Shown: positions 7,274-15,330 of the stretch, piece after piece
Position numbering within the stretch: position 1 is the first letter of the stretch
Layout: each line of letters opens with the position of its first letter
Assembly (NCBI GenBank): GCA_046546095.1
Contig: JBKGYK010000058.1
Location: 1-21,095, forward strand
Direction of reading: 5' to 3'
DNA: 21,095 bases
DNA from: JAQIBY01 sp046546095
GTDB taxonomy: Bacteria > Bacteroidota > Bacteroidia > Bacteroidales > ML635J-15
Made by a program: the position numbers and the translations under genes
Notes under the pieces: generated by a model
What the model saw: the letters and a program-made list of their open reading frames with translations, nothing else
Database searches by the model: none
What the model was told of the DNA's origin: nothing

Positions 7274-8361
7274 TCTTTCAGATAATCATATGCCTGATTT
7301 CTTCTGACTGGCTCAAATTCTGAATTTCTGATCAGTTCTTTCATGCCTTCCGGGCTGAGCGAATAATGTGCTCCGGCTGCTGAAACTACATTTTCTTCTA
7401 TCATGACCGAGCCCAGGTCGTTGGCTCCTGCATGCAGGGCAATGGAAGCGGTATCCTGTCCCACGGTCAGCCAGCTTGCCTGGATGTTTGGTATGTTGGG
7501 CAGTAGAATGCGGCTTATGGCTATGATTTTCAGGTATTCTGCAGCGTATACATCAGGCATATCGGGAAAAGCCTGATGTAGCCGGGTGTTTTCCCGCTGA
7601 TATGGCCAGGGGATGAATGCGGTAAAACCCGGTGTGCCGGCCGGCCGCTCATCCTGCAGGTCTCTGATAAGCAAAAGATGCTCCAGGCGTTCTTTTATGC
7701 TTTCCAGAAAGCCAAACATCATGGTGGCAGAGGTGATCATTCCCAGTTTGTGGGCGGCTCTCATTACATCAAGCCATTCTTTTACCGAAGCTTTGCCGGG
7801 CGAAACAATTTTTCTTACCCTGTCACTGAGGATTTCTGCCCCGGCACCGGGCAAGCTGTCAAGGCCGGCATCAATCAGTGTTTTCAGTACTTCAGTGTAG
7901 CTTTTTCCGGATTGTTTTGAAAGCCATACAATTTCCGGTGGACCCAGGGCGTGCAGTTTGAGGGTGGGATATTCTTTTTTCAGGCTGGAGAACAAATCAA
8001 CATAATAATCCAGTCCCAGCTCAGGATTCATACCCCCCTGTAATAGCAACTGATCGCCACCCAGAGCAAAAAGCTCACCAATTTTTTTTCTGTAATCGTC
8101 TATGCTTAGCACGTAGGCTTCAGGATTCTGTTTTTTTACACAGAAATTACAGAAGAGGCAGCGGGAGAAGCATATGTTGGTGAGATTAACATTTCTGTCA
8201 ATGATCCAGCTTACTTTATTACCGGGATGCTTATCCTGCCTTATTTTGTCAGCAAGTTCCATAAGTTCCGGCAAATCGGCTTTCGACCAGAGTTGAAGCG
8301 CCTCATCCGGTTTCAGGTATTGACCTCTTTGGATTTTATTCAGTAGAGTTTCAGGTATCAT
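7264..8361 (-). CDS. mqnC: Cyclic dehypoxanthine futalosine synthase (radical SAM)
   Basis: Radical S-adenosylmethionine enzyme of the futalosine pathway to menaquinone, which cyclises dehypoxanthine futalosine; cytosolic. The 365-residue product has the cluster motif C64-x3-C68-x2-C71 after NVNLTNI. Typical MqnC segments follow: LLLQGGMNPELGLDYY, LPGAGAEILSDRVR and ATMMFGFLES. An extra cysteine, C74, lies where many homologues carry an aromatic residue. MqnE, a related family member, is less likely because of the QGG-N-P and PGAGAEIL segments. ATG at 8361 begins 2 bases after the Crp/Fnr stop codon, so the two genes are surely co-transcribed. The 3' end overlaps the convergent DUF4837 gene by 10 bases. 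Its presence implies menaquinone-based respiration by the alternative route. Confidence 0.92.
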   Translation of the reverse strand: MIPETLLNKIQRGQYLKPDEALQLWSKADLPELMELADKIRQDKHPGNKVSWIIDRNVNLTNICFSRCLFCNFCVKKQNPEAYVLSIDDYRKKIGELFALGGDQLLLQGGMNPELGLDYYVDLFSSLKKEYPTLKLHALGPPEIVWLSKQSGKSYTEVLKTLIDAGLDSLPGAGAEILSDRVRKIVSPGKASVKEWLDVMRAAHKLGMITSATMMFGFLESIKERLEHLLLIRDLQDERPAGTPGFTAFIPWPYQRENTRLHQAFPDMPDVYAAEYLKIIAISRILLPNIPNIQASWLTVGQDTASIALHAGANDLGSVMIEENVVSAAGAHYSLSPEGMKELIRNSEFEPVRRNQAYDYLKDQD

Positions 8362-8363
8362 CC

Positions 8364-9068
8364 CTACATCATATTTGCGATGCGGTTGAGTTTGGCTTCA
8401 TCAATTATTTTGATTTTTCTTCCCTGTAAAGCCACGAGTTTATCATTTTTAAATTCAGAAAGAAGTCGTATTACAGATTCTGTAGCTGTACCAATAAGGT
8501 TGGCAAGTTCCTCCCGGGTAAGATAAATCTGAAGTATCCCATCTTCATCAAGCCCGAAATCATTTTTCAGGTTAACAAGGACTTCAGCAAGTCTTTCCCG
8601 TACAGATTTTTGTGCAACATCGGTGATGAAATTATTGGCTTCCCCCAGTTCTGTACAGGCAAGTTGTAACATTTCAATACCGAATTCCGCATTTTTTCTC
8701 AGCAGGTAATATAAATCACTTGTATAAACAAAGCAGATCACAGCATCTTCCAGTACTTTGGCAGATGTGCATGCCGGTTCTCCGCTAATGACAGACCGGT
8801 ATCCAATGATATCACCCTGTTTGGCAAACCGGATGATCTGGTCTTTGCCTTCAACGCCGGTTTTGAAAACCTTGATTATTCCGCTGCAAATGCAATAAAA
8901 CCCATTAATCCGGTTCCCTTCGTCGTAAAGCATCATGCCTTTTTCATAGCGGCCGCAGGTTTTCTTTTCGTTGATATAATCCAACTCATCCGGAAGCAAC
9001 TTTGAAAATATGGTGTTTACAACCCTGTTACATTCATTACAATAGGGTTCCTCCTGAATCTTTCTCAT
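8364..9068 (-). CDS. Crp/Fnr family transcriptional regulator
   Basis: DNA-binding regulator of 234 residues. The N-terminal cyclic-nucleotide-binding-like beta-barrel spans about 20-140 (GMMLYDEGNRINGFYCICSG, then RFAKQGDIIGYRSVISGEP). A long dimerisation helix follows, then a C-terminal winged helix at about 183-212 (LTREELANLIGTATESVIRL). C10-x2-C13 at the N-terminus, C38, and Cys in the FYCICSG loop raise the possibility of metal or iron-sulfur sensing, but the spacing is not that of E. coli FNR. It lies 2 bases upstream of mqnC and is divergent from the Wzz/ligase unit, so it could control either. A TACCTTTG -7 box sits 24-31 bases upstream of its ATG. The effector and target genes are unknown. 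Confidence 0.9.
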   Translation of the reverse strand: MRKIQEEPYCNECNRVVNTIFSKLLPDELDYINEKKTCGRYEKGMMLYDEGNRINGFYCICSGIIKVFKTGVEGKDQIIRFAKQGDIIGYRSVISGEPACTSAKVLEDAVICFVYTSDLYYLLRKNAEFGIEMLQLACTELGEANNFITDVAQKSVRERLAEVLVNLKNDFGLDEDGILQIYLTREELANLIGTATESVIRLLSEFKNDKLVALQGRKIKIIDEAKLNRIANMM

Positions 9069-9091
9069 AATAACAAATTAGGTTACAATAA

Positions 9092-9099
9092 CAAAGGTA
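9092..9099 (-). promoter_or_regulatory. Putative -7 box for crp/fnr-mqnC
   Basis: CAAAGGTA on the plus strand reads TACCTTTG on the minus strand, an exact TAnnTTTG box. It predicts transcription from about 9085, a leader of some 17 bases before the ATG at 9068. No convincing -33 TTTG is found at the expected distance, so this is moderate evidence. Confidence 0.5.
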
Positions 9100-9307
9100 A
9101 TACTTTTTTATTATCCTGTGCTTCCGCAAATTGCAAAACAAGTGGGAAAGCGATATTTTTACCCGACACTGTAATAGCTAAGATGCCGGTTTTTATTTTC
9201 GTGCCGGGGTTTTTTTCGCATTCAGGATAAAAAAGCTTTGAAAATCATGATGTTGAGATATGTCTGAGGTTGGTTATTAATTTCAATGATTTTACTGAAA
9301 TTTTTCC

Positions 9308-9315
9308 TATGTTTG
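9308..9315 (+). promoter_or_regulatory. Putative -7 box for the Wzz/ligase unit
   Basis: TATGTTTG is an exact TAnnTTTG box 32 bases before the first Wzz ATG. A weak TTTC replaces the -33 TTTG at 9281-9284. The 278-base divergent region shared with the crp/fnr gene has no other gene or evident RNA. Confidence 0.5.
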
Positions 9316-9346
9316 CAGCTGATGTTAAATTTTTTGAAAAAATTGC

Positions 9347-10351
9347 ATGAAGGAGAATAAAAGCTATTCAGCCCAATTTGAAGCAAACAACCTTCTGGAC
9401 TTGATTGTCAAGTACTGGAAACCTCTATTGATAGTGGGCGTGGTTGCGGTACTAGCTTCTGCTGCAGTTAGTCTTGTAATTGAGGAAAAATACAAATCAA
9501 CTGTTATTTTGTATCCTACCAGCTCCACCAGCATTTCCAAAGCACTGCTTTCAAGCAATGCCACTGAGAATGAGCTGCTCAATTTTGGTGAAGAGGAGGA
9601 GGTGGAACAGATGATACAGGTGCTCAAATCAAGCACAATCAGAAACCGCATTATTGAGAAATATGATCTTGCCAGGCATTATGGCATAGAAATGGATTCA
9701 AAATATCCTCTGACAAATCTTTACAGGGAATATGACAACAATATAAATATCAATCGTACCGAGTTTATGTCGGTAGAGATTGAGGTACTTGACCATAGCC
9801 CTGATACCGCTGCTCTTATTGCCAACAGCATTGCTGAACAGCTTGACTCTGTAATGAATTCCATGAAACAGGAAAGGGCAGGTAAAGCCCTGAAGCTGGT
9901 AAGAGAAGCTTATCAGAATCAGAAGCAACAGGTACAGGAAATGAAAGACTCGCTTAATAAATTGCATGAGCGTGGCATATTTGAGTTTTCCTCCCAGAGT
10001 GAAGTGTTCAATGATCAGTATGCCATCGCTCTGGCATCGGGAAATTTTAGTGGAGCTAAGGCAATTAAGGAAAAACTTGATACCCTCGCAAAATACGGTG
10101 CAGCCTATACCGGTATTATTGGACAGTTGGAGTTTGAACAAAAGAAACTCACAGAGATAGAATCCAAATATGTTGAGGCAAAAGTTGATGCCACTCAGGA
10201 TTTACCTCACAAGTATGTGGTAAATGATGCAGTGAAAGCCGAAAAGAAAAGTTATCCGGTTCGCTGGCTGATTGTTATGCTTTCTACCATATCAAGTGTA
10301 TTGCTGGCCTTGATTGCTTTGATTATTATTGAAAATATAAAAAAAAAATAA
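9347..10351 (+). CDS. Wzz-type chain length determinant protein (first of two)
   Basis: Inner-membrane polysaccharide co-polymerase of the Wzz family (334 residues), which sets the chain length of surface polysaccharides. Transmembrane helix 1 lies at about residues 28-48 and helix 2 at about 307-328, with the family's proline-containing entry SYPVRW. Between them is a periplasmic domain of about 255 residues. It contains a long coiled-coil-prone segment at about 165-205, rich in Gln, Lys and Glu. The short cytosolic tail (ENIKKK) carries no tyrosine kinase domain. ATG at 9347 follows a -7 box. The next gene is a shorter paralogue: both share ILYP/VLYP after helix 1, EQM..(I/V)..(L/I)KS, and HYGI. 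Which polymer is controlled is unknown. Confidence 0.85.
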   Translation: MKENKSYSAQFEANNLLDLIVKYWKPLLIVGVVAVLASAAVSLVIEEKYKSTVILYPTSSTSISKALLSSNATENELLNFGEEEEVEQMIQVLKSSTIRNRIIEKYDLARHYGIEMDSKYPLTNLYREYDNNININRTEFMSVEIEVLDHSPDTAALIANSIAEQLDSVMNSMKQERAGKALKLVREAYQNQKQQVQEMKDSLNKLHERGIFEFSSQSEVFNDQYAIALASGNFSGAKAIKEKLDTLAKYGAAYTGIIGQLEFEQKKLTEIESKYVEAKVDATQDLPHKYVVNDAVKAEKKSYPVRWLIVMLSTISSVLLALIALIIIENIKKK

Positions 10352-10416
10352 AACCAAAATTCAGGATTAAAATTAAGATTCATACCTGGGTTTTTTTGTT
10401 GCCAAATTATAATACT

Positions 10417-11361
10417 ATGGAAAACTACTTTAAAAACAAAGGCTTGTTTGAGCTGATTAGCAAATGGAAATACCACTTGTTGATCCTGATGCTTGTTGCC
10501 GGTGGCTTAAGCGTTTTGTTTTCATCAAGTTTGTTTATTCACCCAAAATTTGAATCCAAAGCCGTTTTATATCCTTTCAATATTTCACCTTTATCCGAGG
10601 AGTCTGAAACAGAACAAATGCTGGAAATCATCAAATCAAATGATATCAGATTTGATATATATGAGGCATTTGACCTGGACGAGCATTATGGTATTGCTCC
10701 CAATGACCCTGAATACCTAAATATCCTGAACAGTCGTTTTGATAAACATATCAGTTTTGGCAAAACACCCAATGAGGCCATTGAAATCACTTTTCTTGAC
10801 AGTGATCCTCAACTGGCGTCAGATGTGGTGGATTCTATCATCATGTTTTATAACCAGAAAGTGCTCGCCCTTAACAGAAATAAATCCGGGGAACTGGTTA
10901 AATCCTATAAACATGAAATTCGCAGAAAGCACTCGGAAATCGATTCCCTGACAGGCGTGCTTAATAAATACCGAAAAGAAAATAACCTGCTTGACTATGG
11001 AATTCAGGTGGAAGAATATTCGGAGGCTATTGCACAGGGTAAAAATCTGAAAGATGTTAGAAAAGAGCTTAACAACTGGAAAGAATTTGGCGGTGAATAT
11101 CTGAAAACAGATTCTCTTTTATGGAATGCCATGAAAATACGGAATGGATTTCAGAAAAAACTGGATGCCAGTATTTTGGATTCCAATAAGGAAATATCCT
11201 ATGCTCATGTGGTTTCAGCACCCTTTCCTGCCGATAAAAAAGCATATCCAATTAGATGGGTCATTGTTCTTTTTTCTGTTCTTGGTGCGCTGATAGCAGG
11301 TATACTTGTACTGATTTTTATCGATAAAGCCCGGATATCTTCGAAACATCGTGGAGTTTAA
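10417..11361 (+). CDS. Wzz-type chain length determinant protein (second of two)
   Basis: Paralogue of the preceding gene, 314 residues. Helix 1 is at about 18-40 (HLLILMLVAGGLSVLF) and helix 2 at about 280-303 after AYPIRW, with a periplasmic domain between them containing EQMLEIIKSNDIRFD and a coiled-coil-prone stretch. No kinase domain is fused. ATG at 10417 (MENYFKNKG) is preferred to in-frame TTG codons at 10396 and 10399. In the 65-base spacer after the first Wzz gene, AAAACC and CAGG could pair with CCTGGGTTTT just before a T run, a weak possible attenuator. The gene overlaps the following ligase gene by 11 bases, which implies translational coupling. Having two copies may mean mixed oligomers or two length classes; this is inference. 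Confidence 0.83.
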   Translation: MENYFKNKGLFELISKWKYHLLILMLVAGGLSVLFSSSLFIHPKFESKAVLYPFNISPLSEESETEQMLEIIKSNDIRFDIYEAFDLDEHYGIAPNDPEYLNILNSRFDKHISFGKTPNEAIEITFLDSDPQLASDVVDSIIMFYNQKVLALNRNKSGELVKSYKHEIRRKHSEIDSLTGVLNKYRKENNLLDYGIQVEEYSEAIAQGKNLKDVRKELNNWKEFGGEYLKTDSLLWNAMKIRNGFQKKLDASILDSNKEISYAHVVSAPFPADKKAYPIRWVIVLFSVLGALIAGILVLIFIDKARISSKHRGV

Positions 11362-12820
11362 ACACAAAAAAATATGGCTGTTTTATCTGCTGAGCTTTTT
11401 GTTCATCGCACTCAATGCCTATGTGCTGGTAACTAAACAGACAGTTGCTGCCAGCGCTTTACCTTTTGTGCTGCTGGTTTTGCTCTTTGGTTTCTTTGCC
11501 ATGGATAAACTCCTGTGGGTGTGCATTTTTTTTGTGCCATTATCCATCCCCCTACAGGAAATCATGTACGGAGTGGATTTCGATATGGCCCTGCCAACAG
11601 AGCCGATTTTGTTTGGGCTGTTGGTGATATTCCTTATGAAGCAGGCTCTGGAAAACACCTATGATAAACGCATTACAAACCACCCGGTTTCCTGGGTGAT
11701 ATATTTCATGTTGTTTTGGATGCTCATAACCACTGTTACCAGTACTTTGCCCTGGGTGTCCGTAAAATTCTTCCTTTCCAGATTCTGGTTCGTTGTCGGG
11801 TTTTATTTTTTGCTGGTCCTCATGTTCCGGAAAAAAGTGAACATTTACCGCTATTTCTGGATATATTTGATTCCATTGCTCATCGTGATCGGAATTACCC
11901 TTGTAAAACATGCCGGTATGGGATTTACCCAGCGTACAGCGCACTTTGTTATGAACCCGTTTTACAAAGACCATACCTCCTACGGAGCTGTTCTTGCTAT
12001 GTATGTTCCCATTTTGATTGGCATGCTGTCACTGAAAAAGTATAAAGGATTTTTCCGGTATGTAATTGTTTTTGTGTTGATGATACTATTGCTTTCCATC
12101 GTATTGTCATACACACGGGCAGCTTGGGTAAGCCTTATTGCAGCACTCGGCGTGTACCTCATAATCCGTCTGAAAATCAATTATAAAATTGTGCTTACAG
12201 GCCTGGCAGTATTTGTGGCAGCCTTTTTTATTTTTAAAACGGATATTATGATTGTGCTGGAGCAGAATAAGCAGGACAGCTCAACAGATTTTAAGGAACA
12301 TATACAGAGCATCAGCAATGTAGCTACCGATGCATCAAACCGGGAACGTATCAATCGGTGGAATTCCGCCATAAGGATGTTTGAGGAAAAGCCTGTGCTG
12401 GGCTGGGGGCCAGGCACCTATCAATTTCAGTATGCGCCGTATCAGCGTTCATACGAAAAAACCATTATTTCTACCAATGCAGGGGACATGGGAAATGCCC
12501 ATTCTGAATATCTCGGACCGCTTTCCGAACAGGGCGTTCTGGGTATGCTGAGTTTTATCGCTGTTTTTATTGCCGTTCTTGTAATTGGTCTTCGGCACTA
12601 TAAAAATTGTGGTGACAAGGATACCCGTACCCTTTTGTTGATGACTATTACCGGACTTGTGACTTATTTTACCCACGGATTTCTTAATAACTTTCTTGAT
12701 ACAGACAAAGCCTCAGCACCTTTCTGGGGTTTCATTGCTGTTATTGTGGCCATCGATATTTATCACAGACATCCCAAAAAGGAAGAACTCCCGAAACATT
12801 CACCGGACAGTAAAGAATAG
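11351..12820 (+). CDS. O-antigen ligase / polymerase family membrane protein
   Basis: Multi-pass inner-membrane protein of 489 residues with about 10-12 helices, of the Wzy_C (WaaL/Wzy) superfamily. Members either polymerise lipid-linked repeat units or ligate polymer to lipid A core in the periplasm. The signature region is present: a helix with LSYTRAAWVSLIAALG, then a large periplasmic loop containing RINRWNSAIRMFEEKPVLGWGPG and NAHSEYLGPLSEQG, in which H384 is the conserved histidine. It begins with GTG at 11351 (MEFKHKKIW), inside the end of the second Wzz gene; no ATG is available nearby in frame. Ligase and polymerase cannot be told apart from sequence alone. Two upstream Wzz genes favour a polymerase or exopolysaccharide role, but no glycosyltransferase is in the window. 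Confidence 0.83.
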   Translation: MEFKHKKIWLFYLLSFLFIALNAYVLVTKQTVAASALPFVLLVLLFGFFAMDKLLWVCIFFVPLSIPLQEIMYGVDFDMALPTEPILFGLLVIFLMKQALENTYDKRITNHPVSWVIYFMLFWMLITTVTSTLPWVSVKFFLSRFWFVVGFYFLLVLMFRKKVNIYRYFWIYLIPLLIVIGITLVKHAGMGFTQRTAHFVMNPFYKDHTSYGAVLAMYVPILIGMLSLKKYKGFFRYVIVFVLMILLLSIVLSYTRAAWVSLIAALGVYLIIRLKINYKIVLTGLAVFVAAFFIFKTDIMIVLEQNKQDSSTDFKEHIQSISNVATDASNRERINRWNSAIRMFEEKPVLGWGPGTYQFQYAPYQRSYEKTIISTNAGDMGNAHSEYLGPLSEQGVLGMLSFIAVFIAVLVIGLRHYKNCGDKDTRTLLLMTITGLVTYFTHGFLNNFLDTDKASAPFWGFIAVIVAIDIYHRHPKKEELPKHSPDSKE

Positions 12821-12920
12821 AACTTTTTTAACCATGACATGGTGAAAAACACTAGCGATATAATTCGTTTACTGTTTCATGTTTTAAGAAAACACTAATA
12901 ATCTAATGTAACAAAAGTTT

Positions 12921-12928
12921 TAATTTTG
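12921..12928 (+). promoter_or_regulatory. -7 box for the BaxI_1 gene
   Basis: TAATTTTG is an exact TAnnTTTG box. Transcription would begin near 12935, which excludes the in-frame TTG at 12926 as a start codon and supports ATG at 12959. No -33 TTTG is seen at the right distance. Confidence 0.5.
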
Positions 12929-12958
12929 CGTGATTATTATAAACGAAAGCAAAAAGAT

Positions 12959-13696
12959 ATGAGAACATCCAACCCGGCCGTTAGCAAAGCGGTTTTTCAA
13001 TCTGCCGCAGCAAAGGAACTCCATGGGCAGATGACCATCAAAGGAACCATCAATAAATCTTTTTTGATGCTGGGACTAATACTGATTACAGGTGCTTTAA
13101 CATGGAAGGCTGCACTTGCCGGAGCCACGTGGATAAACGGAGGCCTGATTGGTGCCGCCATCATTGGTTTTATCCTGGCGTTGGTAACCATTTTCAGGCC
13201 AAAAACTGCCCACATTACCGCTCCGCTTTATGCCCTGGCTGAAGGCGTTGTTCTGGGTGCTGTATCTGTGATGTATGACAGTCTTTACGATGGTATCGTA
13301 TTTCAGGCTGTCTTGCTTACCATTGCCGTGCTCTTACTTATGCTGCTTCTCTATCGCACAGGTGTTCTTAAAGCCACACCAGCTTTTCGCCGTGGCGTGT
13401 TTATTGCTACGGGCGCAGTAGTGCTGGTTTACCTGGCACAATGGATTATGGGTATGTTCAATATCGGAGAGGGTATTCCCATGGTGAACGGCTCAGGTAC
13501 CATTGGCATTCTTTTTAGCCTCGTGGTTGTTGGCATTGCGGCCTTTAATCTTATCATTGATTTTGATAATATCAGCGAGGGAGAAGCTATGGGAGCCGCC
13601 AAACGCTACGAATGGTACGGCGCTTTTGCATTAATGATAACTTTAATCTGGCTTTACCTTGAAATTTTGCGATTATTGGGTAAATTGCGACGGTAA
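12959..13696 (+). CDS. Bax inhibitor-1/YccA-like (BaxI_1) membrane protein
   Basis: Integral membrane protein of 245 residues with about seven hydrophobic helices. The RTSNPAV motif at the N-terminus is typical of the bacterial BaxI_1 branch of the Bax inhibitor-1/TMBIM superfamily. Further along, ALAEGVVLGAVS and the closing NLIIDFDNISEGEAMGAAKRYEWYGAF with acidic residues also match. Relatives act as calcium leak channels or modulate membrane proteolysis; which applies here is unknown. ATG at 12959 was chosen because a -7 promoter box covers the alternative TTG at 12926. The GNAT gene follows after 19 bases, so the pair is probably an operon. The gene before it ends about 140 bases upstream. 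Confidence 0.88.
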   Translation: MRTSNPAVSKAVFQSAAAKELHGQMTIKGTINKSFLMLGLILITGALTWKAALAGATWINGGLIGAAIIGFILALVTIFRPKTAHITAPLYALAEGVVLGAVSVMYDSLYDGIVFQAVLLTIAVLLLMLLLYRTGVLKATPAFRRGVFIATGAVVLVYLAQWIMGMFNIGEGIPMVNGSGTIGILFSLVVVGIAAFNLIIDFDNISEGEAMGAAKRYEWYGAFALMITLIWLYLEILRLLGKLRR

Positions 13697-13715
13697 GACA
13701 AAAAAAATCATAATT

Positions 13716-14888
13716 ATGGCTGAATTCACATTGGTTAAAGTTGAAGACAAAACAAGCAAAAAACAATTTTTTGATTGTGCACGGAATATATATGCCGATG
13801 ATCCCAACTGGGTCTGTCCGCTGGATGTTGAAATAGAGTCCATTTTTGACCCCGGACACAATCTGGCATTTAAGAACGGAGATGCAGTCCGCTGGATTGT
13901 TGTTGATGAGGATAAGCAGGCTGTCGGTCGCATCGGGGCTTTCTTTCATAAGCTCAAGGCCATGAAACACAAGCCTTACGCCGGTGGAATCGGATTTTTT
14001 GAAAGCGTAAACAACCAAAAGGTGGCCGGAATGCTCTTTGATAAAGCCAGGGAATGGCTGGAAAATCAGGGCATGGAAGCCATGGATGGTCCAATAAACT
14101 TTGGTGAAAATTTTGTGTACTGGGGCCTGCTTGTCGAAGGGTTTACTCATCAGGGCTACGGAATGCAGTATCATAAACCGTATTATAAAGACCTTTTTGA
14201 AAACTATGGTTTTAAAAACTATTATAACCAATACTCTTATCATATCAACCTGGAGAAGCCATTTAACCAGCGTCAGGTAAAATTTGCCAAATACATCGGG
14301 GGGAAAGAAAACTATAGATTTGAACATTTGAAACTCAGGGAAGCTGACAGATTTATTGATGATATCGAATTTATTTTCAATACGGTATGGGCAGATTTTC
14401 ACGAAGATTATACACCACTTGACAGGAAAGAAATTGAGCAGATACTTGAGGATGCAAAAGATATTATCAATGAGAAATTCATCTGGTTTGCCTATGATCA
14501 GGATAAACCCGTTGGTATGGTCATTACTTTTCCCGATGTGAATCAGATCATCAAACCTTTTAATGGCAAGCTAAGCCTGTGGAATAAAATCAGATTTTTG
14601 CGCAGAAAACGAAATCCGAAAGTGCTGACCAGGGCGCGGCAGCTCATCAGCGGTGTGATTCCGGAGTATCAGAAATCCGGTATCATCGGCCCCCTCTTTA
14701 TGGAAATGGCCGAGACATTGCAGAAACACGGCATCAAAGAGATCGAAATGTCATGGGTGGGTGAGTACAATGATACAGTAAATAAGCTTTACAAACAGAT
14801 GCATAATGCCGAAAGAGCAAAAATCCACACCACCTATCGCTACCTGTTTGACAGAAATGCTAAATTTGAGCGATTTACCAATGATTAG
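13716..14888 (+). CDS. GNAT superfamily N-acetyltransferase, function unknown
   Basis: Protein of 390 residues with a C-terminal GNAT fold. The acetyl-CoA pyrophosphate loop region reads VIPEYQKSGIIGPLFMEMA (Q319-x2-G), and the later NDTVNKLYKQM (from N352) is the usual motif B with the LY pair. The N-terminal half (MAEFTLVKVEDKTSKKQFFD, then DGPINFGENFVYWGLLVEG) belongs to an uncharacterised Bacteroidota-type family, and may be a second degenerate GNAT domain. No signal peptide or helix is seen, so it is cytosolic. ATG at 13716 is preferred over an upstream TTG that would overlap the BaxI_1 gene. It lies 19 bases after BaxI_1, so they are likely co-transcribed. The substrate is unknown; peptidyl or small-molecule amines are both possible. 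Confidence 0.75.
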   Translation: MAEFTLVKVEDKTSKKQFFDCARNIYADDPNWVCPLDVEIESIFDPGHNLAFKNGDAVRWIVVDEDKQAVGRIGAFFHKLKAMKHKPYAGGIGFFESVNNQKVAGMLFDKAREWLENQGMEAMDGPINFGENFVYWGLLVEGFTHQGYGMQYHKPYYKDLFENYGFKNYYNQYSYHINLEKPFNQRQVKFAKYIGGKENYRFEHLKLREADRFIDDIEFIFNTVWADFHEDYTPLDRKEIEQILEDAKDIINEKFIWFAYDQDKPVGMVITFPDVNQIIKPFNGKLSLWNKIRFLRRKRNPKVLTRARQLISGVIPEYQKSGIIGPLFMEMAETLQKHGIKEIEMSWVGEYNDTVNKLYKQMHNAERAKIHTTYRYLFDRNAKFERFTND

Positions 14889-14926
14889 CGCTTTTCAGGA
14901 AAAAATAAAAATTAACCACAGAAAAC

Positions 14927-14957
14927 TTTGTTAATTTGCTGACAATCCTTAAATTTG
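14927..14957 (+). promoter_or_regulatory. Bacteroidota-type promoter for rpmE2
   Basis: TTTG at 14927-14930, a 19-base spacer and TAAATTTG at 14950-14957 match the phylum consensus exactly. The expected transcript starts near 14964, giving a leader of about 30 bases before rpmE2. Confidence 0.82.
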
Positions 14958-14994
14958 CAGCCCTGAATTTGAATAATCTAAAAGATTAAAGGCA

Positions 14995-15261
14995 ATGAAA
15001 AAAGGAATACATCCGGATAATTACAGAATGGTGGCATTCAAAGACATGTCTAACGATGAGGTGTTCATCGCCAAGTCCACTGTAAATACAAAAGAAAAAA
15101 TTGAAATTGAAGGCAAAGAATATCCACTTTGTAAACTTGAGATTTCAGATACATCACATCCATTTTACACCGGTAAAGTGAAACTTGTGGATACCGCCGG
15201 CCGTGTGGATAAATTCCGCAATCGCTACAAAAAACATTACGACAAAAAAGCGAAAGAGTAA
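14995..15261 (+). CDS. rpmE2: 50S ribosomal protein L31, type B
   Basis: Ribosomal protein of the large subunit, 88 residues. The start MKKGIHPDNYRMVAFKDMS, the central SHPFYTGK and the end DKFRNRYKKHY are diagnostic for L31. The zinc-binding CxxC motifs of type A are absent (one lone cysteine in PLCK), so this is the zinc-independent type B, which is usually longer and carries the mid-protein insertion seen here. It has its own near-perfect promoter and terminator and thus forms a single-gene transcript. In other bacteria the type B form is zinc-regulated; no Zur site is recognised here, so it may be the only L31. Confidence 0.95.
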   Translation: MKKGIHPDNYRMVAFKDMSNDEVFIAKSTVNTKEKIEIEGKEYPLCKLEISDTSHPFYTGKVKLVDTAGRVDKFRNRYKKHYDKKAKE

Positions 15262-15285
15262 ATCGCATTTTTTATAAAGACATTT

Positions 15286-15316
15286 AAACTCCCGTTGATT
15301 CTGCAGCGGGAGTTTT
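15286..15316 (+). terminator. Rho-independent terminator after rpmE2
   Basis: AAACTCCCG (15286-15294) pairs with CGGGAGTTT (15307-15315) over 9 bp with a 12-base loop, and the stem runs into TTTT. It lies 25 bases after the rpmE2 stop. Confidence 0.85.
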
Positions 15317-15330
15317 GTGTTTATAATCAG

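Noticed and set aside
7264..8361. Assignment of the radical SAM gene to MqnE (aminofutalosine synthase)
   Set aside because: The QGGMNPELGL and PGAGAEILSDRVR segments fit MqnC better than MqnE.
9069..9346. Riboswitch or small RNA in the crp/wzz divergent region
   Set aside because: There are only short weak complementary stretches in AT-rich DNA, and the -7 boxes sit close to both start codons, leaving very short leaders.
9347..11361. Wzc-type tyrosine kinase in the Wzz genes
   Set aside because: Both products end within a few residues of the second membrane helix. No Walker motif or tyrosine-rich tail exists.
13587..14402. Minus-strand open frame of 271 codons over the GNAT gene
   Set aside because: It is antisense to a gene with GNAT motifs on the plus strand and spans the junction of two genes. 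The translation has no recognisable family.
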